A stretch of DNA of 39,950 nt from Buchananella hordeovulneris (GCA_030529545.1 JAUMWR010000021.1:1-39950); one strand, 5' to 3'; counted from the first letter of the stretch, positions 26,171 to 34,704 are shown. Numbers and translations are program-made. The notes: a model not told the origin generated them from the letters alone.

Positions 26171-27912
26171 TTAAGCGACTTCTTACCCTCTTGGCGGACC
26201 CGCACGGTTTCAAGCTGATGGTGGCCGCGCACTTCGTGGCCGGCATATTCCAGGGCCTGGGCCTGGTGTTCCTGGTGCCGTTCCTGCGCCATCTGCTGCG
26301 CGGTGACTTCTCCGCACCTGCGGCCTGGTGGCTGGGGGCGATCGTGGCCAGTGCAATTGCCTCACTGCTGCTGAGCTCGTGGGCCTACATCCAGGCCTTC
26401 GCCATCGGCTCCTACGACGTGTGCGGCACGCTGGTGCGGCGCGTGGGCGAGCGTCTGCGGGTGCTGCCCCTGGGCTGGTTCAACGCCGACACCTCCGGGC
26501 GGGTGGCCACCGCTACCACCACCAGCCTGAACCAGCTCTCCCACCTACCCTCGATTGTGCTGCCACAGATCGCCTCGATGGCGGGCTCCTCGCTGGTGAT
26601 CCTCGTTTCCACTCTCTTCTTCGACTGGCGAATCGGGGTGAGTGTGGCCCTGGCCCTGCCAATCTGCTGGGTGGCCCTGCGCTGGCTGGTGCGCGCCACG
26701 CGCACCGAGCAGGAGGCCAAGGAGCAGGCCATGCACCACCTGTCCTCCCGCCTGATCGAGTTCTCCCAGCTCCAGCCCGTCCTGCGTGCCACCGGGCAGT
26801 GCCAGGACGGCTGGCAGCATCTGGAGGATTCGCTGGCGGCAGACCACGAGGCGACCGACCGGGCCGGCGCGGCCAAGGCCGGCCCGGGCACCCTCTTCCA
26901 CGCGGGCGTACAGGGGGCACTGCTGCTGGCGTTGGCCGTGGGCATGTACCTGCTGTTGCAAGGGCAGATCTCCCCCGAGGTCTTTGTGGCGCTGGCCTTG
27001 ATGGCGGCACGCTTTGCTGAGCCCGTCGGCATGCTCGCCTTCTTCGTGGATCCCGTGAACGAGGACCAGGTGGCGCTGGACCACATCTGCTCGATCATCG
27101 AGGCCCCCACCCTGCCGGAGAGCGCACACAGCCCGTGGCCGCAAAACCCGGCCAGCGTGACGCTGGAGTTCCAGGGCGTTGACTTTGCCTACCGCGCGGA
27201 CAGGCAGGTGCTGCACGACGTGAACCTGACCCTGCCGGCAGGCACCATGACCGCCGTAGTGGGCCCCTCTGGCTCCGGCAAGTCCACCCTGGCGCGTCTG
27301 GCGGCCCGGTTCTGGGACGTCACCAGCGGCCGGGTGCTGGTCAACGGCGTGGACGTGCGCGACATCCCGCCAGCCCAACTGATGTCCATGACTTCCATGG
27401 TCTTCCAGGACGTCTATCTCTTTGACACCACCATCGAGGAAAACGTGCGAATCGGGCGCCAGGACGCCACGGATGAGGAGGTGCGCCGCGCCGCCGTGCG
27501 CGCCGGCCTGTCCGAGGTGGTGGCCCGCCTCCCCCAGGGCTGGCAGACCCGCGTGGGCGAGGGCGGCAAGTCCCTCTCCGGCGGGGAACGCCAACGGGTG
27601 GCTATTGCGCGCGCCTTCCTGAAGGACGCCCCCATCCTGCTGCTCGACGAGGTCACTAGTGCCCTGGACGGCGTCAACGAGGCCGCGATCACTGCGGCGC
27701 TGGAGGATCTGGCGCAGGGCCGCACGGTATTGGTGATCGCCCACCGCCTTTCCACTATTAAGCGCGCCGACCGAATCGCGGTGGTAACCGCGGGCACGGT
27801 GGAGGCCGTGGGCACCCACGCCGAGCTCTATTCCCACGGCGGAACTTACGCGCAATTCTGGGATGACCAGCAGGCGGTCGCTCGTTGGAGACTGGCAGGT
27901 GAACTGTATTAG
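26167..27912 (+). CDS. ABC half-transporter, exporter fold, IrtB/YbtQ-type partner
   Basis: 581 residues with the same layout as the preceding protein: membrane domain about 15-300, Walker A GPSGSGKST at 366-374, signature LSGGERQR, Walker B ILLLDEVTSALD, H-loop IAHR. The ATPase site appears intact. The GTG start overlaps the preceding stop as GTGA, which fixes it as the co-translated second half of a heterodimer. It is the last gene of the iron-box operon. The next 80 bp hold a direct repeat of CTCACAGG and no strong terminator, so some transcripts may read into the L,D-transpeptidase gene. Confidence 0.86.
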   Translation: MIKRLLTLLADPHGFKLMVAAHFVAGIFQGLGLVFLVPFLRHLLRGDFSAPAAWWLGAIVASAIASLLLSSWAYIQAFAIGSYDVCGTLVRRVGERLRVLPLGWFNADTSGRVATATTTSLNQLSHLPSIVLPQIASMAGSSLVILVSTLFFDWRIGVSVALALPICWVALRWLVRATRTEQEAKEQAMHHLSSRLIEFSQLQPVLRATGQCQDGWQHLEDSLAADHEATDRAGAAKAGPGTLFHAGVQGALLLALAVGMYLLLQGQISPEVFVALALMAARFAEPVGMLAFFVDPVNEDQVALDHICSIIEAPTLPESAHSPWPQNPASVTLEFQGVDFAYRADRQVLHDVNLTLPAGTMTAVVGPSGSGKSTLARLAARFWDVTSGRVLVNGVDVRDIPPAQLMSMTSMVFQDVYLFDTTIEENVRIGRQDATDEEVRRAAVRAGLSEVVARLPQGWQTRVGEGGKSLSGGERQRVAIARAFLKDAPILLLDEVTSALDGVNEAAITAALEDLAQGRTVLVIAHRLSTIKRADRIAVVTAGTVEAVGTHAELYSHGGTYAQFWDDQQAVARWRLAGELY

Positions 27913-27992
27913 TTTCCATACTCACAGGCGAGTTCTCGCTCACAGGAGCGGTTTCTGGCGGTTTTGCTAACTAGCATTAGGGAACGATGAGT

Positions 27993-29408
27993 ATGAACGC
28001 TAAGAAAAAGTGGATTATCGGCTCCCTCGCCGGAGTAACGCTGCTCGCCGCCGGCGCAGCTACCGGGTACGCCGTCTACTACGGCGAACGTGCCCTCCCC
28101 AACACCTCGGTTGCGGGACAGTCCGTGGCCGGCATGGACCGCGGTGAAATCATGGCTCTGGTGGAGCGCCTCTCCGCGCAGACCGTCGTCACCACCACCG
28201 TGGGCGGGGACACCAAGACCGCCACCCTGGCGGAGCTGGGGGTGATGGTTGACTCCCGCGCCACGGCCGACGCCGCGCTGGCGCCCTCCTCCTCCGTGGT
28301 GGAGCGTTTCACCTCGCTCTTCTCCAGCCACACCGTGGTGCCGCGCGCCTCCCGCGACCAGGCCGTCCTGGACGCCTACTCGGTGGCGCTGGCCTCCTCC
28401 GCCGGCCCGGCCGCCCAGAACGCCGCCGTGAAGCTGGAGGGTACCTCCTTCACCGTGGTGCCCGGCAAGACCGGCTCCTCGGTGGACACCGAGCAGCTGG
28501 CCTCCACGATCGACACCGCGATCAACACCCTGAGCGCTCAGACCATCGACCTGCCCGTCTCCCAGGTGGAGCCGGAGTTCTCTACCGCAGATGCGGAGGC
28601 GAATGCCAAGGCCGCTGCGGACCTGGTCTCCCCCGAGGTCACCATCACCGATGGCATCGACAACTTCAGCCCCACCATGGAGGACAAGGTCAAGTGGGTG
28701 CTTCTCACTGACAGCGCCGGCAAGCCCGCCACCCCCTCCCTGGACCCCGTCAAGGTGAACGCCTGGGTGAACGAGCTGGCCGAGTCCACCAACGTTAAGC
28801 CCATCCCCGCCGTTGCCAACGTGGACGGCTCCGGCCGCGTGCTGGTGGAGGCCACCCCCGGTAAGGACGGTCTCAACGTCAACAACGCTGCCGACGTGTC
28901 CAAGGGAATCCAGGACGCCCTGGCTGCGGGCAAGGATTACTCCGGCGACTTCGACTACGAGAACGTCAAGCCGCCCACGGAGAACCGCCCTGCCCTGCCC
29001 GGCTACGAGAACTACGCCTACCCGGCTGCCGCTGGCGAGAAGTGGGTGGACGTCAACCTGACCCGCAACACGCTGACCGCCTACGAGGGCCAGAAGGTGG
29101 TCTACGGCCCGCTGCCGATCAACCACGGTTCCCCGGGCAACGAGACCGTGACGGGCATCTTCCACGTCTACCTGAAGTACAACAAGCAGGACATGGGCTG
29201 CACGCCGGACTGGCCGTACTGCGCCAAGGACGTGCCGTGGGTGACCTACTTCCACGGCTCCTACGCCATCCACGGCGCCCCGTGGGTGGAGGAGTTTGGC
29301 CGCGGCTCCATTGACGGCTCCCACGGCTGCGTGAACCTGCCCGTGGACCAGGCCCAGTGGATCCATTCCTGGACGGAGATGGGCACCCCGGTGGCCTCCC
29401 ACTACTGA
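27993..29408 (+). CDS. Membrane-anchored L,D-transpeptidase (YkuD family)
   Basis: 471 residues. A single N-terminal membrane anchor (about 7-29) is followed by a long extracytoplasmic region with two PG_binding_4-like repeats (about 35-320) and a C-terminal YkuD catalytic domain (about 345-471). The catalytic motif is SHGCVNL, with Cys about 26 residues from the C-terminus, and YAIHGAPW supplies the conserved His. The family forms 3-3 peptidoglycan cross-links or attaches proteins outside the membrane. Two extra cysteines (MGCTPDWPYCAKD) flank a loop before the active site. I prefer the ATG at 27993 because AGGGA lies 9 nt before it. The ATG at 27987, two codons upstream, is only 3 nt from that site. 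A strong terminator follows. Confidence 0.93.
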   Translation: MNAKKKWIIGSLAGVTLLAAGAATGYAVYYGERALPNTSVAGQSVAGMDRGEIMALVERLSAQTVVTTTVGGDTKTATLAELGVMVDSRATADAALAPSSSVVERFTSLFSSHTVVPRASRDQAVLDAYSVALASSAGPAAQNAAVKLEGTSFTVVPGKTGSSVDTEQLASTIDTAINTLSAQTIDLPVSQVEPEFSTADAEANAKAAADLVSPEVTITDGIDNFSPTMEDKVKWVLLTDSAGKPATPSLDPVKVNAWVNELAESTNVKPIPAVANVDGSGRVLVEATPGKDGLNVNNAADVSKGIQDALAAGKDYSGDFDYENVKPPTENRPALPGYENYAYPAAAGEKWVDVNLTRNTLTAYEGQKVVYGPLPINHGSPGNETVTGIFHVYLKYNKQDMGCTPDWPYCAKDVPWVTYFHGSYAIHGAPWVEEFGRGSIDGSHGCVNLPVDQAQWIHSWTEMGTPVASHY

Positions 29409-29417
29409 TAACCCGCT

Positions 29418-29463
29418 GAGTTGGGGGGCGCTAGGCGAATGCCTAGCGCCCCCCAACTCTTTT
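29418..29463 (+). terminator. Very strong terminator after the L,D-transpeptidase gene
   Basis: A perfect 19-bp stem (29418-29436 with 29441-29459) with the tetraloop GAAT is followed by TTTT. It is the longest perfect hairpin I found in the window. The convergent lipoprotein gene ends inside it (stop at 29443-29445), so the hairpin may serve both directions, although the minus-strand flank lacks a T run. Confidence 0.95.
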
Positions 29464-30120
29464 GCTGCGCAGCCAGCCCCCCGGAAACCCCCCCCCCCTG
29501 CCCGGCCCGGGGTAGGGACGCACGTTTACCGCCTCGACGCCCGCCACCACCACCACGATCTGGGTCAGGTCCTGCGTGGTGGGCACGGACAGCGTGAGGC
29601 CGACGCCGATGTCGGTGCACACCATCTGCAAGTCCGGCTCCACGGAGCCCTCGATGACTGCCAGGCGCAGCACGCCCTCGACCTCCTCCCAGGCCACGCG
29701 GTAGCCGTAGCAGGACTCATCCCCGCCCACCAGGTGCACGCGCAGTTCGTGGACGCTGGCCACCTCCAGGGTGTTCCAGTGGTAGACGCGCTCCCTAAAG
29801 AGTTCCGTGGCGGGCTCGTTGGTCGGGTAGTTGGGCGCGTTCGGGTCTGGGGAGTCCCCGTACAGCTTGCCCACCTCCAGGCCGGTCAGGAAGAACACGG
29901 GATCGCCGTTTGGGTCCACCACCTCGGGGCCGGGCGACTGCGCGGTGGTCGGATTGCGGAAGGGGCGCTCCGCCGCGCCGCCGGGCTGCCCGGAAGCGGT
30001 AGCAGCAGAGGTGGAGGGGGCCTGGCTGGGCGCGCCCGGGCCGGCCCCGTTGCTGCAGGCGCCCAGGGCACCCGCAGCCACCGCCGCTACCAGGCTGGCG
30101 TATGCGATTCTCCGGTGCAT
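29443..30120 (-). CDS. Predicted lipoprotein, paralogue of the upstream gene
   Basis: 225 residues of unknown family. A lipoprotein signal ends in LGAC near residue 21, then comes a Ser/Ala/Pro/Gly-rich tether to about residue 65. The core (about 75-205) aligns with the upstream protein: FLTGLEVGKLY versus YLTGLEVGKAY, ELRVHLVGG versus KLRVHFLGG, CYGYRVAWEEVEGVLRLAVIEG versus CFGYRMAAEEGEGVLRLALVEG, and QDLTQI versus QDLTKI. Conserved cysteines could form a disulphide. The last 20 or so residues, after VEAVNV, lie beyond the paralogue's end and include an 11-G tract. AGGGGGA precedes the ATG. The gene probably arose by tandem duplication. Role unknown. Confidence 0.8.
   Translation of the reverse strand: MHRRIAYASLVAAVAAGALGACSNGAGPGAPSQAPSTSAATASGQPGGAAERPFRNPTTAQSPGPEVVDPNGDPVFFLTGLEVGKLYGDSPDPNAPNYPTNEPATELFRERVYHWNTLEVASVHELRVHLVGGDESCYGYRVAWEEVEGVLRLAVIEGSVEPDLQMVCTDIGVGLTLSVPTTQDLTQIVVVVAGVEAVNVRPYPGPGRGGGFPGGWLRSKRVGGR
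29488..29498 (-). repeat. Homopolymer G11 tract in the 3' end of a lipoprotein gene
   Basis: Eleven consecutive C on the plus strand read as AGG GGG GGG GGG (Arg-Gly-Gly-Gly) in the lipoprotein frame. Tracts of this length can gain or lose bases by slippage. A change would alter only the unconserved C-terminal tail, since the shared core ends about 10 codons earlier. Confidence 0.9.
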
Positions 30121-30150
30121 GGTCTTCCCCCTTTGCGCTCGCGTAACGGT

Positions 30151-30185
30151 GGAGAGCGAGCCGAGCGCCCGCTCGGTGGCTCTCC
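30151..30185 (-). terminator. Imperfect hairpin between the two lipoprotein genes
   Basis: The arms GGAGAGC..GCCGAGCG and CGCTCGGT..GCTCTCC pair with a small internal mismatch. It lies about 33 bp after the upstream lipoprotein stop. There is no T tract on the minus strand, so it may attenuate transcription or stabilise the mRNA rather than terminate fully. Confidence 0.45.
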
Positions 30186-30217
30186 CCCGCTGCGCCCAGC
30201 AGGGGAAGGCGAAGTAG

Positions 30218-30820
30218 CTAGTTGTTCAGGTTGACCGTGCCCAGCGCGCCCTCCACGAGGGCGATCTTGGTCAGGTCCTGCTTGACGTTCACGTCGATGA
30301 AGTTGGCGAAGGCCTGCATGTCGCAGGCTTCGGCGTCGCTAACGCGGCCCTCCACCAGGGCCAGGCGCAGCACGCCCTCGCCCTCCTCGGCGGCCATGCG
30401 GTAGCCGAAGCAGGCGGGCGCGCCGCCCAGGAAGTGGACGCGCAGCTTGTGCGCGTCGAGCACCTGCAGGCTGTCCCAGGCGGCCACTACCTCCCGGGTC
30501 ATCCCGGTGGTTTCCTTGACCTCCTGGCCCACGCCCTCGGCGGGCTCCATGGCGTTCGGGCGGGTGTAGGCCTTACCCACCTCCAGGCCGGTCAGGTACA
30601 GCGCCTGCTCACCGTAGACGCCGACCTCGTCCGGGCCGGGCGAGCTAGCGGTGAGCGGGGTGGTGAAGGGCTCTTCGGCTTCTGGTGCCTTACTCTGCTC
30701 TGCCTGGCCCTCGCCGCCGAGAGCGGCTGCCTGGCCTGCGTCGTCCTTGCTGCAACCAGCCAGTCCTGCCACCGCCAGCGCACAACTGGCTACCAGGGCA
30801 GTGAATCGCATCTTCCGCAT
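30218..30820 (-). CDS. Predicted lipoprotein, paralogue of the downstream gene
   Basis: 200 residues of unknown family. The signal has a basic start, a hydrophobic core and the lipobox LAGC, with Cys near residue 23. A Gln/Glu/Ala-rich tether follows to about residue 55, then the core shared with the downstream paralogue (YLTGLEVGKAY, KLRVHFLGG, CFGYRMAAEE, KQDLTKIALV), ending in TVNLNN. It should be anchored on the outer face of the cytoplasmic membrane. GGAAGG lies 7 nt before the first ATG; a second ATG three codons later is possible. It starts 70 bp after the pcrA stop and may be read through from it, though no functional link is evident. Confidence 0.82.
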   Translation of the reverse strand: MRKMRFTALVASCALAVAGLAGCSKDDAGQAAALGGEGQAEQSKAPEAEEPFTTPLTASSPGPDEVGVYGEQALYLTGLEVGKAYTRPNAMEPAEGVGQEVKETTGMTREVVAAWDSLQVLDAHKLRVHFLGGAPACFGYRMAAEEGEGVLRLALVEGRVSDAEACDMQAFANFIDVNVKQDLTKIALVEGALGTVNLNN

Positions 30821-30889
30821 GATGCTTCCTTCCGCTTCGCGTGAGGCTCAGAGCTAGGGCCTTCAATTCACCCTAACCGATTCCCCCGG

Positions 30890-33730
30890 CTATAGCTTGC
30901 TGAGCACCTGCATGCGCAGCAGGATGCGCTTGACCGACCCGCCGCCAAAGTCCACCTTGGCGATGGCGCTGCGCCCGCCGCCCTCCAGGGAGACCACGGT
31001 GCCCAGGCCAAAGGAGTCGTGGATGACGCGGTCGCCCACCGCCAGCGCCACGCCCTGCGCGTCCAGTGCTTCTTCTCCGCTGGTGGCCGACGTTGCCGCC
31101 GGCGCCTCCTTGGCCGCGGCCGCCCCCTGGCCCAGCTTGCCGAGCGGCTTGGAGGAGCGCGCCACGCCGCCGCCGATGGGGGCGGCGAAGTCGTCGTCGT
31201 AGCTCTTGCGGGAGCGCGCCGAGCCAGCGCGCCCGCCGCCGTAGGACCCGCCGTTACTGCCGCCCTTCGAGCCCGTATAGCCCCAGCCGTCGAAGCTGGC
31301 CCTATACGTCTCCACTGCGGCGGCCTCTCGCCGCACATCGAGCAGGCCGGAGGGAACGTCGTCCAAGAAGCGCGAGACGGGCAGGGAAGTGGAGCCGCCA
31401 AAGGCGTTGCGCACCGCCGCGCGGGTCAGGTACAGGCGCTGGCGGGCGCGCGTCAGGGCCACGTAGGCCAGGCGGCGCTCCTCCGCCAGGTCGGCCTCGG
31501 CGCTCAGGGAGCGCTGGTGGGGGAAGGTGCCGTCCTCCAGGCCGGTCACGAACACCACCGGGAACTCCAGGCCCTTGGCGGTGTGCACGGTCATCAGCGT
31601 GACCTCACCGTCGCCCTCATCCGGCAGCTGGTCCGAGTCGGCCACCAGGGAGATGCGCTCCAGGAAGTCGAACAGGGAGCCGTCCGGCTCGGACTCGTCG
31701 TAGGAGCGGGCCACGGCGTGGAGCTCGGCCAGGTTGTCCACCCGCGAGAGGTCCTGCGGGTCCTTCGAGGCCCGCAGCTCCGCCAGGTAGCCGGTCTTGT
31801 CCAGCACCGCGTCCACCACGTCCGCCACGCTGGCGCCCCTGCTGTACTCCCGCAGCTCCTCCAGCAGCTCGTCGAAGGTCCGCAGCTGCGTGCGCGCCCG
31901 CGTGGCCAGCCCCTCCACGAACGGCACGTTGGCTGCAAAGGCATCCTGCGCCCCGGCGCCCGCGCCGCTCTCGACCTCCACCGGGTACGCGGCCTCCGGC
32001 CCGCTCGGCTCGGGCCCGTTCGTCTCCTGCCCGGCGGCAGTCTCCGGGCGGCCGGCGGCAACGTCGGCCAACACGGCACTGACCTGAGAGCGGCCGGCGG
32101 CGTGCGCGATCGCCTGCCCAAAGCTCACCCGGTGGGCCTCGGCGTGCATCACCAGCGCAGACTCCGCCTTGTCCCCCAAGCCACGGCGCGGCACGTTAAG
32201 GATGCGGCGCAGGTTCACCGTGTCATCCGGGTTGACCAGCACCCGCAGGTAGGCCACCGCGTCCTTGATCTCCCGGCGCTCGTAGAAGCGGGTACCGCCC
32301 ACCACCCGGTAGGGGATGCCCGAGCGCACCAGCACGTCCTCCAGGGCGCGCGACTGCGCGTTGGTGCGGTAGAAGACCGCCACGTCCCCGTAGCCAATGC
32401 CCTCCGAGGCGCGCAAGCGGTCCACCTCGTCGATCACAAAGCGGGCCTCGTCGTAGTCGCTGTCCGCCGCGTAGTAGACGATCTTGGCGCCTGCCCCGCT
32501 GTCAGTCCACAGCTTCTTGGGACGACGCCCCGTGTTGCGGGCAATGACCGCGTTCGCCGCGTCCAGGATGTTGTTGGTGGAGCGGTAGTTCTGCTCCAGC
32601 AGGATGGTGCGCGCGTTCGGGTAGTCCTGCTCGAACTCCTCGATGTTGCGGATCGTGGCGCCACGGAAGGCGTAGATCGACTGGTCAGAGTCTCCCACCA
32701 CCGTCAGCTCGCTGGGCGGCAAGGCGCCGGCCGCCTCCACCCCCACCAGCTCCCGGATCAGCACGTACTGGGCGTGGTTGGTGTCCTGGTACTCGTCCAC
32801 TAGGACGTGCCTAAAGCGGCGGCGGTAGTTCTCCGCGATCGCCGGGTGGCGCTGGAACAACTGGACCGTGCGCATGATGATGTCGTCAAAGTCGAGCGCC
32901 TGCGCCTCCCGCAGCCGCTGCGCATAAGCGGAGTACACCCGCGCCAGGTGCTCCTCGAACGGGTTGTTTGCCGCCGCCGTCTCCGCGTAGGTCTCCGGGG
33001 AGACCAGCTCGTTCTTCAGGTCGCTGATCCGGCGCGCGAAAGCCTTGGGGGCAAAGCGCTTGGGATCCAGCTCCAGCTGCTTGACGATCTGCCCCACCAG
33101 ACGCTGGGAGTCCTGCGAGTCGTAGATGGAGAACGTGGACTTCAACCCGGCGGCCTGGTACTCCCGGCGCAGAATCCGCACGCACGCGCTGTGGAACGTG
33201 AACACCCACATGTTGCGCGCCGCCGGTCCCACCAGGGCGGCGGTGCGCTCGCGCATCTCCGCCGCAGCCTTGTTGGTGAAGGTGATGGCCAGGATCTCCC
33301 CCGGGCGGGCCCGCCCGGAGGTGATGAGGTGGGCGATGCGGTGCGTGAGCACGCGCGTCTTGCCAGAGCCCGCGCCCGCGATTATCAGCAGCGGGCTGCC
33401 GCCGTGCAGCACCGCCTCCCGCTGCGGCGGGTTAAGGCCCTCCACCAGGTTGCGGCCGTCCACCGTGGTGACCGCCCAAGCGGCCTCCCGGGCGCGGTCA
33501 GCAGCCAGCTCCTGGCCCGGTACCCCGGCCACCTCCGGCCAGTCCGCCTCGTCCCAGCCGTCGTCCGTCAGCGGCGCCGGCGCGGCCTCGTGGGCGGCCT
33601 GCCCGCCGGGCGCGTCGAGGGGAGAAGGGCCGGCGGCAGCGTCGTCCCACTCCTCCTCAAAGAGCGGCAACGCCGGCAGCGCGAATGCGCCCGAGGAATC
33701 AGCGGAGAACGACTGCGCGAATGAACCCAT
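30890..33730 (-). CDS. pcrA: ATP-dependent DNA helicase PcrA/UvrD
   Basis: 946 residues, longer than the usual 700-800. It is a 3'-5' superfamily 1A helicase acting in repair and replication-conflict removal. The core motifs are in order: GAGSGKT (119-125), DEYQDTNHAQY, GDSDQSIYAFRGA, NYRSTNNIL, MTVHTAKGLEFPVVF and YVALTRARQRLYL. The C-terminal Tudor-like module (VIHDSFGLGTVV to the end) is typical of PcrA and binds RNA polymerase in relatives. Oddities are an acidic N-terminal extension of about 95 residues, a Pro/Glu/Gly-rich insert of about 45 residues (about 32000-32090) and a Ser/Gly/Tyr-rich linker before the Tudor module. The insert and the linker each carry an exact copy of the GACGTTGCC word. 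The start at 33730 lies after the stop of the preceding gene; earlier in-frame starts would overlap that gene. Confidence 0.95.
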   Translation of the reverse strand: MGSFAQSFSADSSGAFALPALPLFEEEWDDAAAGPSPLDAPGGQAAHEAAPAPLTDDGWDEADWPEVAGVPGQELAADRAREAAWAVTTVDGRNLVEGLNPPQREAVLHGGSPLLIIAGAGSGKTRVLTHRIAHLITSGRARPGEILAITFTNKAAAEMRERTAALVGPAARNMWVFTFHSACVRILRREYQAAGLKSTFSIYDSQDSQRLVGQIVKQLELDPKRFAPKAFARRISDLKNELVSPETYAETAAANNPFEEHLARVYSAYAQRLREAQALDFDDIIMRTVQLFQRHPAIAENYRRRFRHVLVDEYQDTNHAQYVLIRELVGVEAAGALPPSELTVVGDSDQSIYAFRGATIRNIEEFEQDYPNARTILLEQNYRSTNNILDAANAVIARNTGRRPKKLWTDSGAGAKIVYYAADSDYDEARFVIDEVDRLRASEGIGYGDVAVFYRTNAQSRALEDVLVRSGIPYRVVGGTRFYERREIKDAVAYLRVLVNPDDTVNLRRILNVPRRGLGDKAESALVMHAEAHRVSFGQAIAHAAGRSQVSAVLADVAAGRPETAAGQETNGPEPSGPEAAYPVEVESGAGAGAQDAFAANVPFVEGLATRARTQLRTFDELLEELREYSRGASVADVVDAVLDKTGYLAELRASKDPQDLSRVDNLAELHAVARSYDESEPDGSLFDFLERISLVADSDQLPDEGDGEVTLMTVHTAKGLEFPVVFVTGLEDGTFPHQRSLSAEADLAEERRLAYVALTRARQRLYLTRAAVRNAFGGSTSLPVSRFLDDVPSGLLDVRREAAAVETYRASFDGWGYTGSKGGSNGGSYGGGRAGSARSRKSYDDDFAAPIGGGVARSSKPLGKLGQGAAAAKEAPAATSATSGEEALDAQGVALAVGDRVIHDSFGLGTVVSLEGGGRSAIAKVDFGGGSVKRILLRMQVLSKL

Positions 33731-33741
33731 GGGACCTAAAT

Positions 33742-34704
33742 CTAGCGGGCGCCTCCGGCTGCCTGACGCAGCAGGGGCAGCGCGGCGGCGCGCAGGGACT
33801 CCCAGGCGGGCAATCTCTGCCCGCTCTTTGACAGCAAACGATAGAACTGGGCGTCCAGGTGTGCCATCTCCGCCCCCGCTACTCGGCAGTGGTCCGCCGC
33901 TGCCAGCCGACCGATCGCCGTTTTGGCAGCCAGCCAAGTGAAGGCCCGCAGCAGGAGTAGATTGCGGCGCCCCCGCAGGGCCTTGACCTGCTCTGCAGGC
34001 ACGGGCACTCCCATCTGCACCAGTGCCTCGATCGCCTCCCGGGTGGCCGCCACCATTTGGGCTCGCTGCCGGTCATTGGTGCGTCGCAGGTCGAAGCCGG
34101 TCAGGTAACACAGGTAGGCCCCTGGCAGGATCATGGCGGCGTGCGCTTGCAGCCACGCTGCCATGTTTTCGGTGGGCACCACTTGGTAACCGCGCCCGCT
34201 TAGCGCGCGCTTAACAGCCGCCAGGAAACTCGGTCCCAGGGCGCCCTCGCGGGCACCTACGCAAAGCATCCTGCCTGCGTGGATCGCGATGATCTGCCCG
34301 TCCTCGCGTCTGCCCCCGGTGAGCTGGAACGCGAAGGCGACCTCCTTTTCCGGGTGGACGCACCGCAGCCGCGCCTCGGTGGTGGCGGTGTCCAGGTCGT
34401 TTCCCACCATCACCACGCGCTTACTCTGGTTGGCGGCAAGCACGTCGAGTACCGCTGGCCGCTGTTGGGCCTGCATCGCAACGAAGATGAGGTCGTAACA
34501 GTCGCCAGGCTCCAGGGTTTCGATGACCCGCACCTGGTCCACGGTTGTGCGCCGCTGCAGGTAATGCCTGACTTGCAGGCCGCGTGTCACCAACTCATGC
34601 TTCCATGCTCCCCGCGCTAGCACGGTGACGTCCTGTCCAGTCCTACACAGCTCGTGGGCAAGCAACCCGCCGATTACCCCGGCGCCGTAGACCAGTACGC
34701 GCAT
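33742..34704 (-). CDS. PanE/ApbA-family (ketopantoate reductase-like) oxidoreductase
   Basis: 320 residues. The N-terminal Rossmann domain opens with VLVYGAGVIGGLLAHEL, giving the GxGxxG NADP-binding loop at about residues 7-12, and IFVAMQAQQ follows at the expected place. The helical C-terminal half is only loosely like ketopantoate reductases, and I do not see a clear match to the K-N-E catalytic pattern of PanE. The substrate is therefore uncertain: pantoate synthesis is possible, but a divergent dehydrogenase is as likely. AGGAGG lies 5 nt before the ATG. The gene lies between the response regulator (64 bp upstream) and pcrA (11 bp downstream), so it may belong to the two-component operon. 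Confidence 0.7.
   Translation of the reverse strand: MRVLVYGAGVIGGLLAHELCRTGQDVTVLARGAWKHELVTRGLQVRHYLQRRTTVDQVRVIETLEPGDCYDLIFVAMQAQQRPAVLDVLAANQSKRVVMVGNDLDTATTEARLRCVHPEKEVAFAFQLTGGRREDGQIIAIHAGRMLCVGAREGALGPSFLAAVKRALSGRGYQVVPTENMAAWLQAHAAMILPGAYLCYLTGFDLRRTNDRQRAQMVAATREAIEALVQMGVPVPAEQVKALRGRRNLLLLRAFTWLAAKTAIGRLAAADHCRVAGAEMAHLDAQFYRLLSKSGQRLPAWESLRAAALPLLRQAAGGAR

Noticed and set aside
28000..28040. L,D-transpeptidase considered as part of the iron-box operon
   Set aside because: An 80-bp gap with its own ribosome-binding site, a different role and its own terminator make it more likely a separate unit, though read-through is possible.
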